Of a stretch of DNA of 64,000 nucleotides, positions 50,548 to 59,600 are shown piece by piece. The notes under the pieces are model-generated. The model saw nothing but the letters and a program-made list of their open reading frames with translations, did not search any database and was not told where the DNA came from. Position numbers and translations under genes: made by a program. Positions within the stretch are counted from its first letter, which is position 1. Every line of letters begins with the position of its first letter. The stretch is from Flavobacteriaceae bacterium PS02334 (GTDB taxonomy: Bacteria; Bacteroidota; Bacteroidia; Flavobacteriales; Flavobacteriaceae), in the NCBI GenBank assembly GCA_029959295.1, contig JASCOH010000004.1:124001-188000 (forward strand). Direction: 5' to 3'.

Positions 50548-52341
50548 TTACTTGGTGTGATTGTAAAAGTCGGTAATTTTTTTCGCTTTTGAAACACCTA
50601 CAACATCAGAAATTTCCTTTTCTGTTGCTTGAGACAATCTTTTAACAGATTTGAAATGTTTTATTAACGTAATCATCGTTTTTTCGCCGATTCCCGGAAT
50701 GGTTTCAACCGAAGTTTTCAAAGCGCCCTTGCTTCGTTTATCGCGATGGTGCGTAATTCCAAAACGGTGCGCTTCATTCCGCAATTGCTGGATGACTTTC
50801 AAAGTTTCTGATTTTTTATCTAAATATAAAGGAATGGAATCTCCCGGATAAAATAATTCTTCAAGGCGTTTTGCAATGCCGATGATGGCAATTTTTCCTC
50901 TCAAATTCAAATCGTCCAAGCTTTTTAAAGCCGAAGACAGTTGCCCTTTTCCTCCATCGATAATAATTAATTGAGGCAGAGGCTGTTCTTCATCAAGCAA
51001 TCTTTTATACCTTCTGTAAACGACTTCTTCCATCGAAGCAAAGTCATTCGGACCTTCGACGGTTTTTATATTAAAATGTCGGTAATCTTTTTTGCTGGGT
51101 TTTCCATCCTTAAAGACAACACATGCCGCCACCGGATTTGTTCCTTGAATATTCGAGTTATCAAAACATTCGATGTGTCTTGGTTCTACGGAAAGTCGCA
51201 AATCTTTCTGCATCTGTGCCATAATTCGATTTGTATGGCGATCTGGATCCACGATTTGCAACTGCTTCAATTGATCCATTCTGAAGAATTTTGCATTTCT
51301 TACAGATAAATCAAGAAGCTGTTTTTTATCGCCCAATTGCGGTACCGTAACCTTTACGCTTTCACCCAAATCAATCTCAAAAGGAACAATAATTTCTCTT
51401 GACAATAGCTTAAAACGCTCGCGCAATTCGACAACCGCCAATTCTAATAATTCTTCATCGGGTTCGTCTAATTTCTTTTTGATTTCTAAAGTATGCGAAC
51501 GAATAATCGCTCCATGGGAAATCTGAAGAAAGTTCACAAACGCCGCACTTTCATCTGAAATAATCGAGAAAACATCCACATTTGAAATGCGAGGATTCAC
51601 GATTGTAGAACGCGACTGATAATTTTCTAAAATATCAATCTTGTCCTTAATTTTTTGCGCCTGCTCAAATTTCATTTCTGACGCTAAATTTTTCATCAGC
51701 GTTTTGAAATCCTTCAAGCTTTCCTTGAAATTTCCTTTCAAAATTTCTCGAATGGCGTCTATATTTTTTTGGTAATCTTCTAAGGATTGATGGCCTTCAC
51801 ATGGCCCTTTGCAATTTCCGATATGATATTCCAAACACACTTTATATTTCCCAGAATTGATGTTTTCTCTGGTCAAATCATAGTTGCAAGTTCGCAATTG
51901 GTATAATTCTTTGATCAAATCTAAAAGCGTGTGAACGGTCTTGAAACTAGTGTAAGGTCCGAAATATTCTGAACCGTCTTTGACCATATTTCGGGTCGTG
52001 AAAATTCTTGAAAAAGGCTCTCTTTTGATGCAAATCCAAGGATACGTTTTGTCATCTTTCAGCAAAACATTGTAGCGCGGCTGGAGTTTTTTTATTAAAT
52101 TATTTTCCAGAAGCAAAGCATCGGTTTCTGTTGGAACTACGATATGGCGAATCGAAACGATTTTCCGAACCATCACGTTTGTCCGCGCATTATCGTGCGT
52201 TTTGCTGAAATAAGAAGCGACTCTTTTCTTTAGATTTTTTGCTTTTCCGACATACAAAATCTTGTCTTCTTTATCATAATACTGATAAACTCCCGGACTG
52301 TCGGGCAAAGTTTGGATTTGAAGTTCGAGTGGATTTTGCAT
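50548..52341 (-). CDS. uvrC: excinuclease ABC subunit C
   Basis: UvrC makes the two incisions around DNA damage in nucleotide excision repair. At 597 residues it is full length: GIY-YIG nuclease domain (about 12-95, SPGVYQYYDKEDKILYVGKA), a Cys-rich segment (YKVCLEYHIGNCKGPCEG), the UvrB-binding UVR helix (about 200-240), the RNase-H-like nuclease domain (about 380-540, RHIECFDNSNIQG, LIIIDGGKGQLSSA) and C-terminal helix-hairpin-helix motifs (ETIPGIGEKTMITLIKHF). A full-consensus promoter ends 5 bp before the ATG, so the mRNA appears nearly leaderless. The patatin gene follows at 9 bp. Confidence 0.97.
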   Translation of the reverse strand: MQNPLELQIQTLPDSPGVYQYYDKEDKILYVGKAKNLKKRVASYFSKTHDNARTNVMVRKIVSIRHIVVPTETDALLLENNLIKKLQPRYNVLLKDDKTYPWICIKREPFSRIFTTRNMVKDGSEYFGPYTSFKTVHTLLDLIKELYQLRTCNYDLTRENINSGKYKVCLEYHIGNCKGPCEGHQSLEDYQKNIDAIREILKGNFKESLKDFKTLMKNLASEMKFEQAQKIKDKIDILENYQSRSTIVNPRISNVDVFSIISDESAAFVNFLQISHGAIIRSHTLEIKKKLDEPDEELLELAVVELRERFKLLSREIIVPFEIDLGESVKVTVPQLGDKKQLLDLSVRNAKFFRMDQLKQLQIVDPDRHTNRIMAQMQKDLRLSVEPRHIECFDNSNIQGTNPVAACVVFKDGKPSKKDYRHFNIKTVEGPNDFASMEEVVYRRYKRLLDEEQPLPQLIIIDGGKGQLSSALKSLDDLNLRGKIAIIGIAKRLEELFYPGDSIPLYLDKKSETLKVIQQLRNEAHRFGITHHRDKRSKGALKTSVETIPGIGEKTMITLIKHFKSVKRLSQATEKEISDVVGVSKAKKITDFYNHTK

Positions 52342-52345
52342 GTAA

Positions 52346-52377
52346 CAAAGTTAAGGGCAAAAATTGCGAATTGCAAA
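52346..52377 (-). promoter_or_regulatory. consensus promoter immediately before uvrC
   Basis: The minus strand reads TTTG (52377-52374), 20 bases, TAACTTTG (52353-52346), then TTAC and the ATG. Transcription would begin at or within a few bases of the start codon. Confidence 0.75.
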
Positions 52378-52462
52378 CCCAGAATTTTGATTTTAGATGG
52401 TTTTAGCAATTATTTGGCTTTCGCAATTTTGAATTTTATACATTTATATTTTCTTACAGATT

Positions 52463-53443
52463 ATGGCGAAAACTCAAAAAAACTTGACGATTTTAGGCGA
52501 AACGATTCTGCCTGGCGAAAGCCGCACTTTAAATATGGAGATCGCAAAACTCCATACGATGACCAAATTAAAGATTCCGGTAATCATCGAACGCTCCCAA
52601 ATTGACGGTCCGACAGTTTTATTTTCGGCAGGTTTGCACGGCGACGAAATCAACGGAGTGGAAATTGTGAGGCAGTTGATCGTTCAAAAAATCAACAAGC
52701 CAAAAATCGGAACCATAATCTGTATTCCAACAATTAATGTCTTCGGATTTTTAAATCAAACACGTGAATTTCCTGACGGAAGAGACATGAACCGTGTTTT
52801 CCCGGGAAGCAAAAATGGTTCTCTGGCGAGCCGATTTGCTTATTATTTATTGAAAGAAATTATTCCGAATGTGGATTATTGCATTGATTTTCATGCCGGA
52901 GGCGCTTGCCGATTTAATGCACCGCAGATTCGCCTGGTTCCGAATAATCCTGAATTGAAAGCTTTGGCTGATGTTTTTCATTCGCCTTTTGCTTTGTATT
53001 CTAAAAATATTCCGGGATCATTTCGAAATTCATGCGATAAATTAGGCGTAAAAATGTTGCTTTTTGAAGGCGGAAAATCGTTAGATATAAATGATTCCAT
53101 CACAAGAGAAGGCGTCGAAGGAACAAAGCGTTTGTTGAACCATTTCGGAATGCTAAATCCTAAGAAATTAGTTTTCCATCCGGAGAAAAAAACGATTTAT
53201 ATTGAAAAATCGGGCTGGGTTCGCGCCAAGAATTCTGGCATGTTCAAAGGCTTTACAACTATTGGGAATTATGTCCAAAAAGGGGAAGTTTTAGCTACTA
53301 TTTCTGATCCTTATGGCAAAGTGGAAATTAAAGTAAAAGCGCCAAACTCAGGATTTGTGATTAATGTGAATGATGCTCCGATTGTATATCAAGGTGATGC
53401 GATTTTTCATATTTCTAGTGATTTGGAATATGGGGAGGTTTAA
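52463..53443 (+). CDS. succinylglutamate desuccinylase/aspartoacylase family protein
   Basis: A 326-residue zinc hydrolase of the M14-like AstE/AspA group. LFSAGLHGDEINGVEIVRQL (near 51-70) holds the zinc ligands His and Glu of HxxE; CIDFHAGGACRFNAPQIRL (near 138-156) holds the third ligand His, and RDMNRVFPGSKNG supplies Asn-Arg for carboxylate binding. The C-terminal ~80 residues form a beta-barrel domain (GWVRAKNSGMFKGF, VKAPNSGFVINVNDAP). The substrate is unknown; relatives cleave N-acyl amino acids. It is divergent from uvrC and its stop lies 1 bp from the end of the convergent Fic gene. Confidence 0.9.
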   Translation: MAKTQKNLTILGETILPGESRTLNMEIAKLHTMTKLKIPVIIERSQIDGPTVLFSAGLHGDEINGVEIVRQLIVQKINKPKIGTIICIPTINVFGFLNQTREFPDGRDMNRVFPGSKNGSLASRFAYYLLKEIIPNVDYCIDFHAGGACRFNAPQIRLVPNNPELKALADVFHSPFALYSKNIPGSFRNSCDKLGVKMLLFEGGKSLDINDSITREGVEGTKRLLNHFGMLNPKKLVFHPEKKTIYIEKSGWVRAKNSGMFKGFTTIGNYVQKGEVLATISDPYGKVEIKVKAPNSGFVINVNDAPIVYQGDAIFHISSDLEYGEV

Positions 53444-53444
53444 T

Positions 53445-54809
53445 CTATTTTTCGTTTTCCTTTTCAGAGATTTTTTTTTCGATAAACTCTTGATGCCTTT
53501 TCATTTCTGATTTTACAATTTTATCAATTTCTAAAGTAGTCAATTGAATTCCATAAGGTTTTTCTACAAGTGATTTATTATTTGCCAAAATTGAATAAAA
53601 AACATCAGAAAAAACAATTTTAAATTTTATTTCAAATCTAAATTTGCCAAAACCAACTCGATTAAAATTCTTAAATAAGATGTTCGCATATATCTCTAGA
53701 GTATTTTCATCAATTTTTTTTCTTAATAAATCTAAATCTCTAAATTCTGTTGTTTCTTGATTAAAGTAAATATTTTGGGAATAAAATTTTGGTTCATTCT
53801 GCTTTAGTTTATAGTACAACTTATTTTCTAAGTAAAATTTATTAAACTTTCGACTAGTTTGATCAATTTTGTCATTAAGTTCTAAAAATGTTTTATCAAA
53901 AACATCTAGAATAATTTGCTTCGATTTCAATTTTTCCGATTTTTTGGACAATCCATTTAACCTCTGCTCCAACAAAGCAATTTCTTTATCCAAATCATCT
54001 GGTTCTTCCACGTTTTCGCCTTTAGCGCCAGCAATCATAATTTCAAGAGAACGAACGAGATTTTTAGCAATATACTCTATAAACGATTCTATATTTCCAG
54101 CGTCAGCCAATTGCAATGCAATAAAATAATTTTCTTTGTCTTCCGATTTAATAATTACTGGCGGAAATCCAAATTGCATTAAAATGAAATTCATTAAAAT
54201 TCTTGCAGTTCTTCCGTTTCCGTCATCAAACGGATGAATCCGTATAAATCGATAATGAAATTCTGCTGCTAAAAAAATAGGATTTACATCTTGTTCAGCA
54301 GACTTTTCTTTATACCAATTTAATAAATCAGTCATTCTTGCCGGAGTTTCTTCTGGATTTGCAAAATGAAAAATTTCACCCGTTTTAGTTTGAACATGAT
54401 TAGGTGACGATTTATATTTTCCAACATTTATTTTCTTCTTTGTAGGCTGACCGTCAGGAGTAATTGCATCTACTTCGTAAGATTCCTTAAGTAGAAGAAC
54501 ATGTAATTCTCTAATGAAATTTTCTGTCAAAGGTCTTTCTCCTTTAACCATATCAATAACCCAATTTATCGCTTCATTGTGCCCAGTTATCTCAAAATGG
54601 TCTTTCAAAGTTTTCCCTTGAGCCGTAATTCCAAATAAAATTAAAGCTTTTGTTTCTCCATAAGTTAGCGCATTGCCCTCCAAATGGTTTGAATGGTAAT
54701 TCCAATCTAAACGAAATTTTTGCATTATAATAGCTTCATGTTCTTTATCAATCGGACGCAACGCGTCTAATTCTTTTTTAAGTTCTAAAGCATTTAAAAT
54801 TTCTTCCAT
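53445..54809 (-). CDS. Fic family protein (class II layout)
   Basis: Fic enzymes transfer AMP or other nucleotide parts onto target proteins. The 454-residue protein has an N-terminal inhibitory motif SNHLEGN (S/TxxxEG/N, near residue 36), as in class II Fic proteins that self-inhibit. The Fic core spans about 70-225 with the catalytic loop HPFDDGNGRTAR (near 192-203), all key His, Asp, Gly, Asn and Arg present. The C-terminal ~190 residues are long and rich in Lys, Asn and Phe, predicted helical, with no family recognised. The upstream promoter at 54832-54863 matches consensus. No antitoxin gene is adjacent. Confidence 0.92.
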   Translation of the reverse strand: MEEILNALELKKELDALRPIDKEHEAIIMQKFRLDWNYHSNHLEGNALTYGETKALILFGITAQGKTLKDHFEITGHNEAINWVIDMVKGERPLTENFIRELHVLLLKESYEVDAITPDGQPTKKKINVGKYKSSPNHVQTKTGEIFHFANPEETPARMTDLLNWYKEKSAEQDVNPIFLAAEFHYRFIRIHPFDDGNGRTARILMNFILMQFGFPPVIIKSEDKENYFIALQLADAGNIESFIEYIAKNLVRSLEIMIAGAKGENVEEPDDLDKEIALLEQRLNGLSKKSEKLKSKQIILDVFDKTFLELNDKIDQTSRKFNKFYLENKLYYKLKQNEPKFYSQNIYFNQETTEFRDLDLLRKKIDENTLEIYANILFKNFNRVGFGKFRFEIKFKIVFSDVFYSILANNKSLVEKPYGIQLTTLEIDKIVKSEMKRHQEFIEKKISEKENEK

Positions 54810-54831
54810 TTGGACAAGTATTTAATTCAAA

Positions 54832-54863
54832 CAAATTTAACTTTTAATCCTTCAGAAAACAAA
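54832..54863 (-). promoter_or_regulatory. consensus promoter of the Fic gene
   Basis: The minus strand reads TTTG (54863-54860), 20 bases, TAAATTTG (54839-54832), about 20 bp before the ATG at 54809. Confidence 0.75.
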
Positions 54864-54896
54864 CTCTAAAACGATTTGATTTTTTACTTTTATACT

Positions 54897-55460
54897 ATGA
54901 ATAAAAAAGAATTACGAATAAAGTATAAAGCTTTAAGAGCACAACTTTCTTCAGAAGATATTGAAGACAAAAGTCTTGCAATCGCCAATCAAGCAGTAAA
55001 ATCTGATATTTGGAGTAAATTATATTATCATATTTTTCTTTCTATAACTGAGCACAAAGAAGTTGATACCGAATTCTTATTGCAAGTTTTAGCTGGAAAA
55101 GACAAAGAAATTATTGTTTCGAAATCTAATTTTGAGACCAGAAAAATGACTCACTATTTGCTTACTGACAATACAAAATTCAAGAAAAATGAACATAACA
55201 TTCCCGAACCTTTAGATGGAATTGAAGTTCCTTCAAATAAAATTGACGTGGTTTTTGTACCGCTTTTGGCCTTTGACAAAAAAGGGCACCGTGTGGGTTA
55301 TGGCAAAGGATTTTATGATAATTTCTTAGCGGATTGCCGAGAAGATGTCATAAAAATCGGATTGTCTTTCTTTGACGCCGAAGAAGAAATCATCGACGTT
55401 TTTGAAAGCGATGTGCGTTTGGATTTTTGTATTACTCCCGAAAAAATATATTCTTTTTGA
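54897..55460 (+). CDS. 5-formyltetrahydrofolate cyclo-ligase
   Basis: This enzyme uses ATP to convert 5-formyl-THF to 5,10-methenyl-THF, recycling folate. The 187-residue protein begins MNKKELRIKYKALRAQLS; RVGYGKGFYDNFLADC near 137 is the family signature with the ATP-binding Gly/Lys. A frame seven codons longer starts with TTG at 54876; the ATG at 54897 fits the family better. It is convergent with lspA, with 3 bp between the two stop codons. Confidence 0.93.
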   Translation: MNKKELRIKYKALRAQLSSEDIEDKSLAIANQAVKSDIWSKLYYHIFLSITEHKEVDTEFLLQVLAGKDKEIIVSKSNFETRKMTHYLLTDNTKFKKNEHNIPEPLDGIEVPSNKIDVVFVPLLAFDKKGHRVGYGKGFYDNFLADCREDVIKIGLSFFDAEEEIIDVFESDVRLDFCITPEKIYSF

Positions 55461-55463
55461 GAA

Positions 55464-56075
55464 TTATGCCAATTCCGGATTATTTGGCTTTGCGAAAGCT
55501 TTTTTATTGAAAACAATTAAAATTCCAACGCCTGTTGAAATTGCCATGTCAGCAATATTGAAGATTGCGTTGAAAAAAGTGAAGTGTTTTCCACCTAGCC
55601 AAGATGGCAAATCACCTTCCCAGATTGGAAAATAAAGCATATCGACCACTTTTCCATGAAACCAAGTTCCGTAAGGCTGGTCTGAAAACAATGTCGCTGT
55701 TTGCCCGTTACTGTGGTCAAAAATAACTCCGTAGAAAACTGAATCGATAATATTTCCAAAAGCGCCCGCCAAGATTAAGGCAATTGCTACAACCAAGAAA
55801 TTTGAGCTTTCTTTTTTTACTGAATCCCAAAGCCACCAACCGATTCCGGAAACGGCAACCAATCTAAAAAGCGTCAAGATCAGTTTTCCATAAGCACCCG
55901 GAATTTCAGTTCCCCAAGCCATTCCTTCGTTTTCAATCAATAGAATTTTGAACCAGCTGGCTACGTCAACTTGTCCGGCTTCGCCATAAATAAAATTGGT
56001 TTTGATGTAGATTTTTGAAATCTGGTCGACGATTAATATAAGGATAACTAGTAAATAGGCTTTCTTTAGGGACAT
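55464..56075 (-). CDS. lspA: lipoprotein signal peptidase
   Basis: LspA cleaves the signal peptide of lipidated prolipoproteins in the inner membrane, which fits the many lipoproteins in this window. At 203 residues it is a little longer than the usual 160-170. It has four helices; the conserved boxes are ENEGMAWG (NxGxxxG), GNIIDSVFYGVIFD with the first catalytic Asp, and FNIADMAIS with the second. Extra residues lie before the second Asp box (WEGDLPSWLGGKHFTFF), a trait of Bacteroidota LspA. A TATTTTTG box at 56100-56093 could be its promoter; two terminator hairpins separate it from the DksA-like gene. Confidence 0.95.
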   Translation of the reverse strand: MSLKKAYLLVILILIVDQISKIYIKTNFIYGEAGQVDVASWFKILLIENEGMAWGTEIPGAYGKLILTLFRLVAVSGIGWWLWDSVKKESSNFLVVAIALILAGAFGNIIDSVFYGVIFDHSNGQTATLFSDQPYGTWFHGKVVDMLYFPIWEGDLPSWLGGKHFTFFNAIFNIADMAISTGVGILIVFNKKAFAKPNNPELA

Positions 56076-56119
56076 TTCAGATATTTTGAGGGCAAAAATA
56101 GGAATTATTATTTATAAAA

Positions 56120-56141
56120 AACGCTCCGTTGGGAGCGTTAA
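56120..56141 (-). terminator. hairpin terminator between dksA-like gene and lspA
   Basis: AACGCTCC, loop GTTG, GGAGCGTT, followed by six T on the minus strand. It nearly repeats the hairpin at 56203-56241. Confidence 0.75.
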
Positions 56142-56202
56142 TTTATTATTATGATATTATTTAGCCTTAGTTTTAGAAGAAAAGCAAGTTTCTCCAATTT
56201 GG

Positions 56203-56241
56203 TTATAAAAAAAACGCCCCAATTTTTGGAGCGTTTCTATT
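56203..56241 (-). terminator. terminator of ileS-dksA-like unit
   Basis: AAACGCCCCA, loop, TGGAGCGTTT with one mismatch, and a long T-run on the minus strand, 16 bp after the stop codon of the DksA-like gene. Confidence 0.8.
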
Positions 56242-56256
56242 TTTTTCAGTCTAAGC

Positions 56257-56637
56257 TTATCGTTGCAAGTTCTTTGCTTCAATACTCATTGTCGCGTGGG
56301 GAACAATTTTCAATCTTTCCTTTCCGATCAATTTGCCGGTAACTTTGCAAATTCCATAAGTCTTGTTTTCTACACGGAAAAGTGCATTTTTTAAGTCACG
56401 GATGAACTTTTCTTGACGGATTGCCAATTGCGAGTTCGCTTCTTTAGACATCGTTTCACTTCCTTCTTCGAAAGCCTTAAACGTTGGCGATGTATCATCT
56501 GTACCGTTGTTTAGGTCATTCATATAGGCACTTTTGATCAAATCTAAATCTGCCTGTGCTTTTTGTATTTTGTTTAAAATAATTTCCTTGAACTCTGCCA
56601 AATCAGCATCTGAGTATCGTGCAACTTCATCTACCAT
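56257..56637 (-). CDS. DksA/TraR family protein with degenerate zinc finger
   Basis: A 126-residue member of the DksA/TraR family, which binds the RNA polymerase secondary channel in characterised cases. The N-terminal ~75 residues form a helical hairpin (YSDADLAEFKEIILNKIQKAQADLDLI and on). The C-terminal zinc-finger fold reads YGICKVTGKLIGKERLKIVPHATM, where the usual four Cys are reduced to one, so zinc binding is doubtful. The Asp pair at the hairpin tip may be DD in NGTDDTSP. It starts 12 bp after ileS, so the two are cotranscribed. Confidence 0.9.
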   Translation of the reverse strand: MVDEVARYSDADLAEFKEIILNKIQKAQADLDLIKSAYMNDLNNGTDDTSPTFKAFEEGSETMSKEANSQLAIRQEKFIRDLKNALFRVENKTYGICKVTGKLIGKERLKIVPHATMSIEAKNLQR

Positions 56638-56649
56638 ATTTTTGTGTTT

Positions 56650-59600
56650 TTATTTTGAAATTAATATTTTGGTTTTTATCTCATCAAACTCAACTTCTAT
56701 ACCGTTTTCTACTTTATCCTCAATTAATAGTTCTTCTGTCAGCGTTTCTGCCTTGATATATTCTGAATTTGCTTGTAAAGCTTCTTCTAAAATTCCATCT
56801 CTTTGGACTTGAACTTTGATTTTATCTGTTACTTCAAAACCTGAATCTTTTCGGATATTTTGAATGCGGTTAACCAATTCTCTTGCGATTCCCTCTTTTC
56901 TCAATTCATCAGAGATTGTGATGTCTAAAGCAACCGTGATTCCGTTTGCATTTGCGACCAACCAACCTTCTATATCTTGAGATGAAATCTCCACGTCTTC
57001 AGAAGTTAAATTAATACTTTTCCCTGAAATGACAATATCTAGCGCGCCTGCCTTGTCTAGTTCATTAATTTGTCCTTGAGATAAATTTTGTATCTCTTTG
57101 GAAATCAATCCCATATCTTTACCAAAACGCGGTCCTAATGCTTTAAAATTAGGCTTAATTTGCTTTACCAAAATACCAGAAGCATCGTCTAAAAGCTCTA
57201 TTTCCTTAACATTTACCTCTGCTTTTATCAAGTCAGAAACGGCCTCAATCTCTGCCTTTTGTCTGTCATCCAAAACTGGAATCATTACTTTTTGCAAGGG
57301 TTGGCGCACTTTTATCATCTCCTTCTTACGTAGCGATAAAACTAGTGAAGAAATGGTCTGCGCTTTCTGCATTCTGCTCTCTAACGACTTATCAACAAAG
57401 TTATCAGCATATTTTGGAAACTCGGCCAAATGTACACTGTCGAAATCTTCTGTGTGTGTCGCCTGCGTTAAATCTCTGTAAAGCTTGTCCATAAAGAATG
57501 GAGCTACTGGAGCACTTAATTTTGCAACCGTCAAAAGACAAGTATATAAGGTTTGATAAGCTGCAATTTTATCTTGCGCATATTCGCCTTTCCAGAAACG
57601 TCTTCTGCACAAACGAACATACCAGTTGCTTAAATTCTCTTGAACGAAGTCTGAAATGGCTCTTGTTGCTCTTGTTGGCTCATAATCAGCGTAAAAAGCA
57701 TCCACGTCTTTTATCAAAGTATTTAATTCGGATAAAATCCAGCGGTCAATTTCTGGTCTTTCGTTCAACGGAATTTCCGCTTCCGCGTAAGTAAAGCCGT
57801 CGATATTTGCGTATAAACTAAAGAACGAATACGTATTGTATAAGGTTCCGAAGAATTTTCTTTTTACCTCAGCAATTCCTTCAATATCAAATTTCAAGTT
57901 GTCCCAAGGATTTGCATTTGAAATCATGTACCAGCGCGTCGCATCCGGACCATATTCCTTAATAGTTTCGAAAGGATCGGTTGCATTTCCTAGACGTTTT
58001 GACATTTTCTGTCCGTTTTTGTCTAGAACCAAACCGTTTGAAACTACATTTTTATAAGCTACTTTATCAAAAACCAATGTTCCGATGGCATGCAAAGTAT
58101 AAAACCAGCCACGAGTTTGGTCAACACCTTCTGCGATAAAATCAGCTGGAAAATCTTTATTTTCGTCAATCTTGTCTTTGTTTTCAAAAGGATAATGCCA
58201 TTGTGCATAAGGCATCGCACCAGAATCGAACCAAACGTCAATCAGGTCGCTTTCGCGTTTCATTGGTTTTCCAGAAGCAGAAACTAGCGTGATTTCGTCA
58301 ACTACATTTTTATGCAAATCAACTAGGTCATAATTCGTTTCTGACATATTTCCGATTTCAAAACCTTTGAACGGATTTTCCTTTTGGAAACCAGCTTCAA
58401 TTGATTTTTCAATCGCGTTGTATAATTCTTCAACAGAACCAATCAATACTTCTTCTTTCTTGTCTTCGGTTCTCCAGATTGGCAACGGAATTCCCCAATA
58501 TCTTGAGCGGGAAAGGTTCCAGTCGTTGGCATTTTTCAACCAGTTTCCGAAACGGCCTTCGCCTGTAGATTTTGGTTTCCAGTTGATGGTGTCATTTAAA
58601 TCGAACATTCTGTCTTTAACGTCCGTTACTTTGATGAACCAAGAATCTAGCGGATAATATAAAAGCGGTTCGTCAGTTCTCCAGCTGTGTGGGTAACTGT
58701 GGACGTATTTTTCTACTTTAAACGCTTTGTTTTCTTCTTTTAAACGGATAGCAATTTCTACATCTACCGATTTTTCTGGAGCTGTTCCGGCATCATAATA
58801 TTCGTTCTTCACATATTTCCCAGCGAAATCGCCCATGTGTGAAGTAAATTTTCCTTGTAAATCTACCAATGGAACCGGCGTTCCGTTTTCGTCTAAAACC
58901 AACATTGGTGGCACTTCTGGCGTTGCTTCTTTGGCAACTTTCGCATCATCAGCACCAAAAGTTGGAGCCGTGTGAACGATTCCTGTTCCGTCTTCTGTGG
59001 TTACGAAATCTCCTGAAATTACTCGGAAAGCATTTTCTGGATTTTGGTATGGCAAGGCATAAGGTAATAATTGCTCGTATTTGATTCCGACTAAATCAGC
59101 TCCTTTTGATTCAGTTAAAATTTTATACGGAAGTTGTTTGTCGCCGTTTTTTACATTGTCAAAATCAGCATCATCTTCGCTTGCAAAAAATCCTTTTCCG
59201 AATTGTTTTCCAACTAAATTTTTAGCCAAAACAACGTTTATCGGTTCAAACGTATATTGATTAAACGTCTTTACTAAAACATAATCGATTTTTGGACCAA
59301 CTGTCAAAGCAGTGTTGGATGGCAAAGTCCAAGGCGTCGTCGTCCAAGCCAAGAAATGTACGTCTCCAAAACCTTGTAAAAACGAAGGCAGAGTTTCTTG
59401 CAAAGTCTTGAATTGTGCCACAATCGTAGTATCTGTCACATCGCGATAAGCTCCCGGTTGGTTTACTTCATGAGAAGACAATCCTGTTCCTGCTTTTGGA
59501 GAATACGGCTGGATCGTGTAACCTTTGTATAGCAAACCTTTATCATAGATTTGTTTCAAAAGCCACCAAACCGACTCCATATATTTTGGTTTGTAGGTCA

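Noticed and set aside
53445-54809. Fic/antitoxin module
   Set aside because: The inhibitory motif is inside the same protein and no small antitoxin gene is adjacent.
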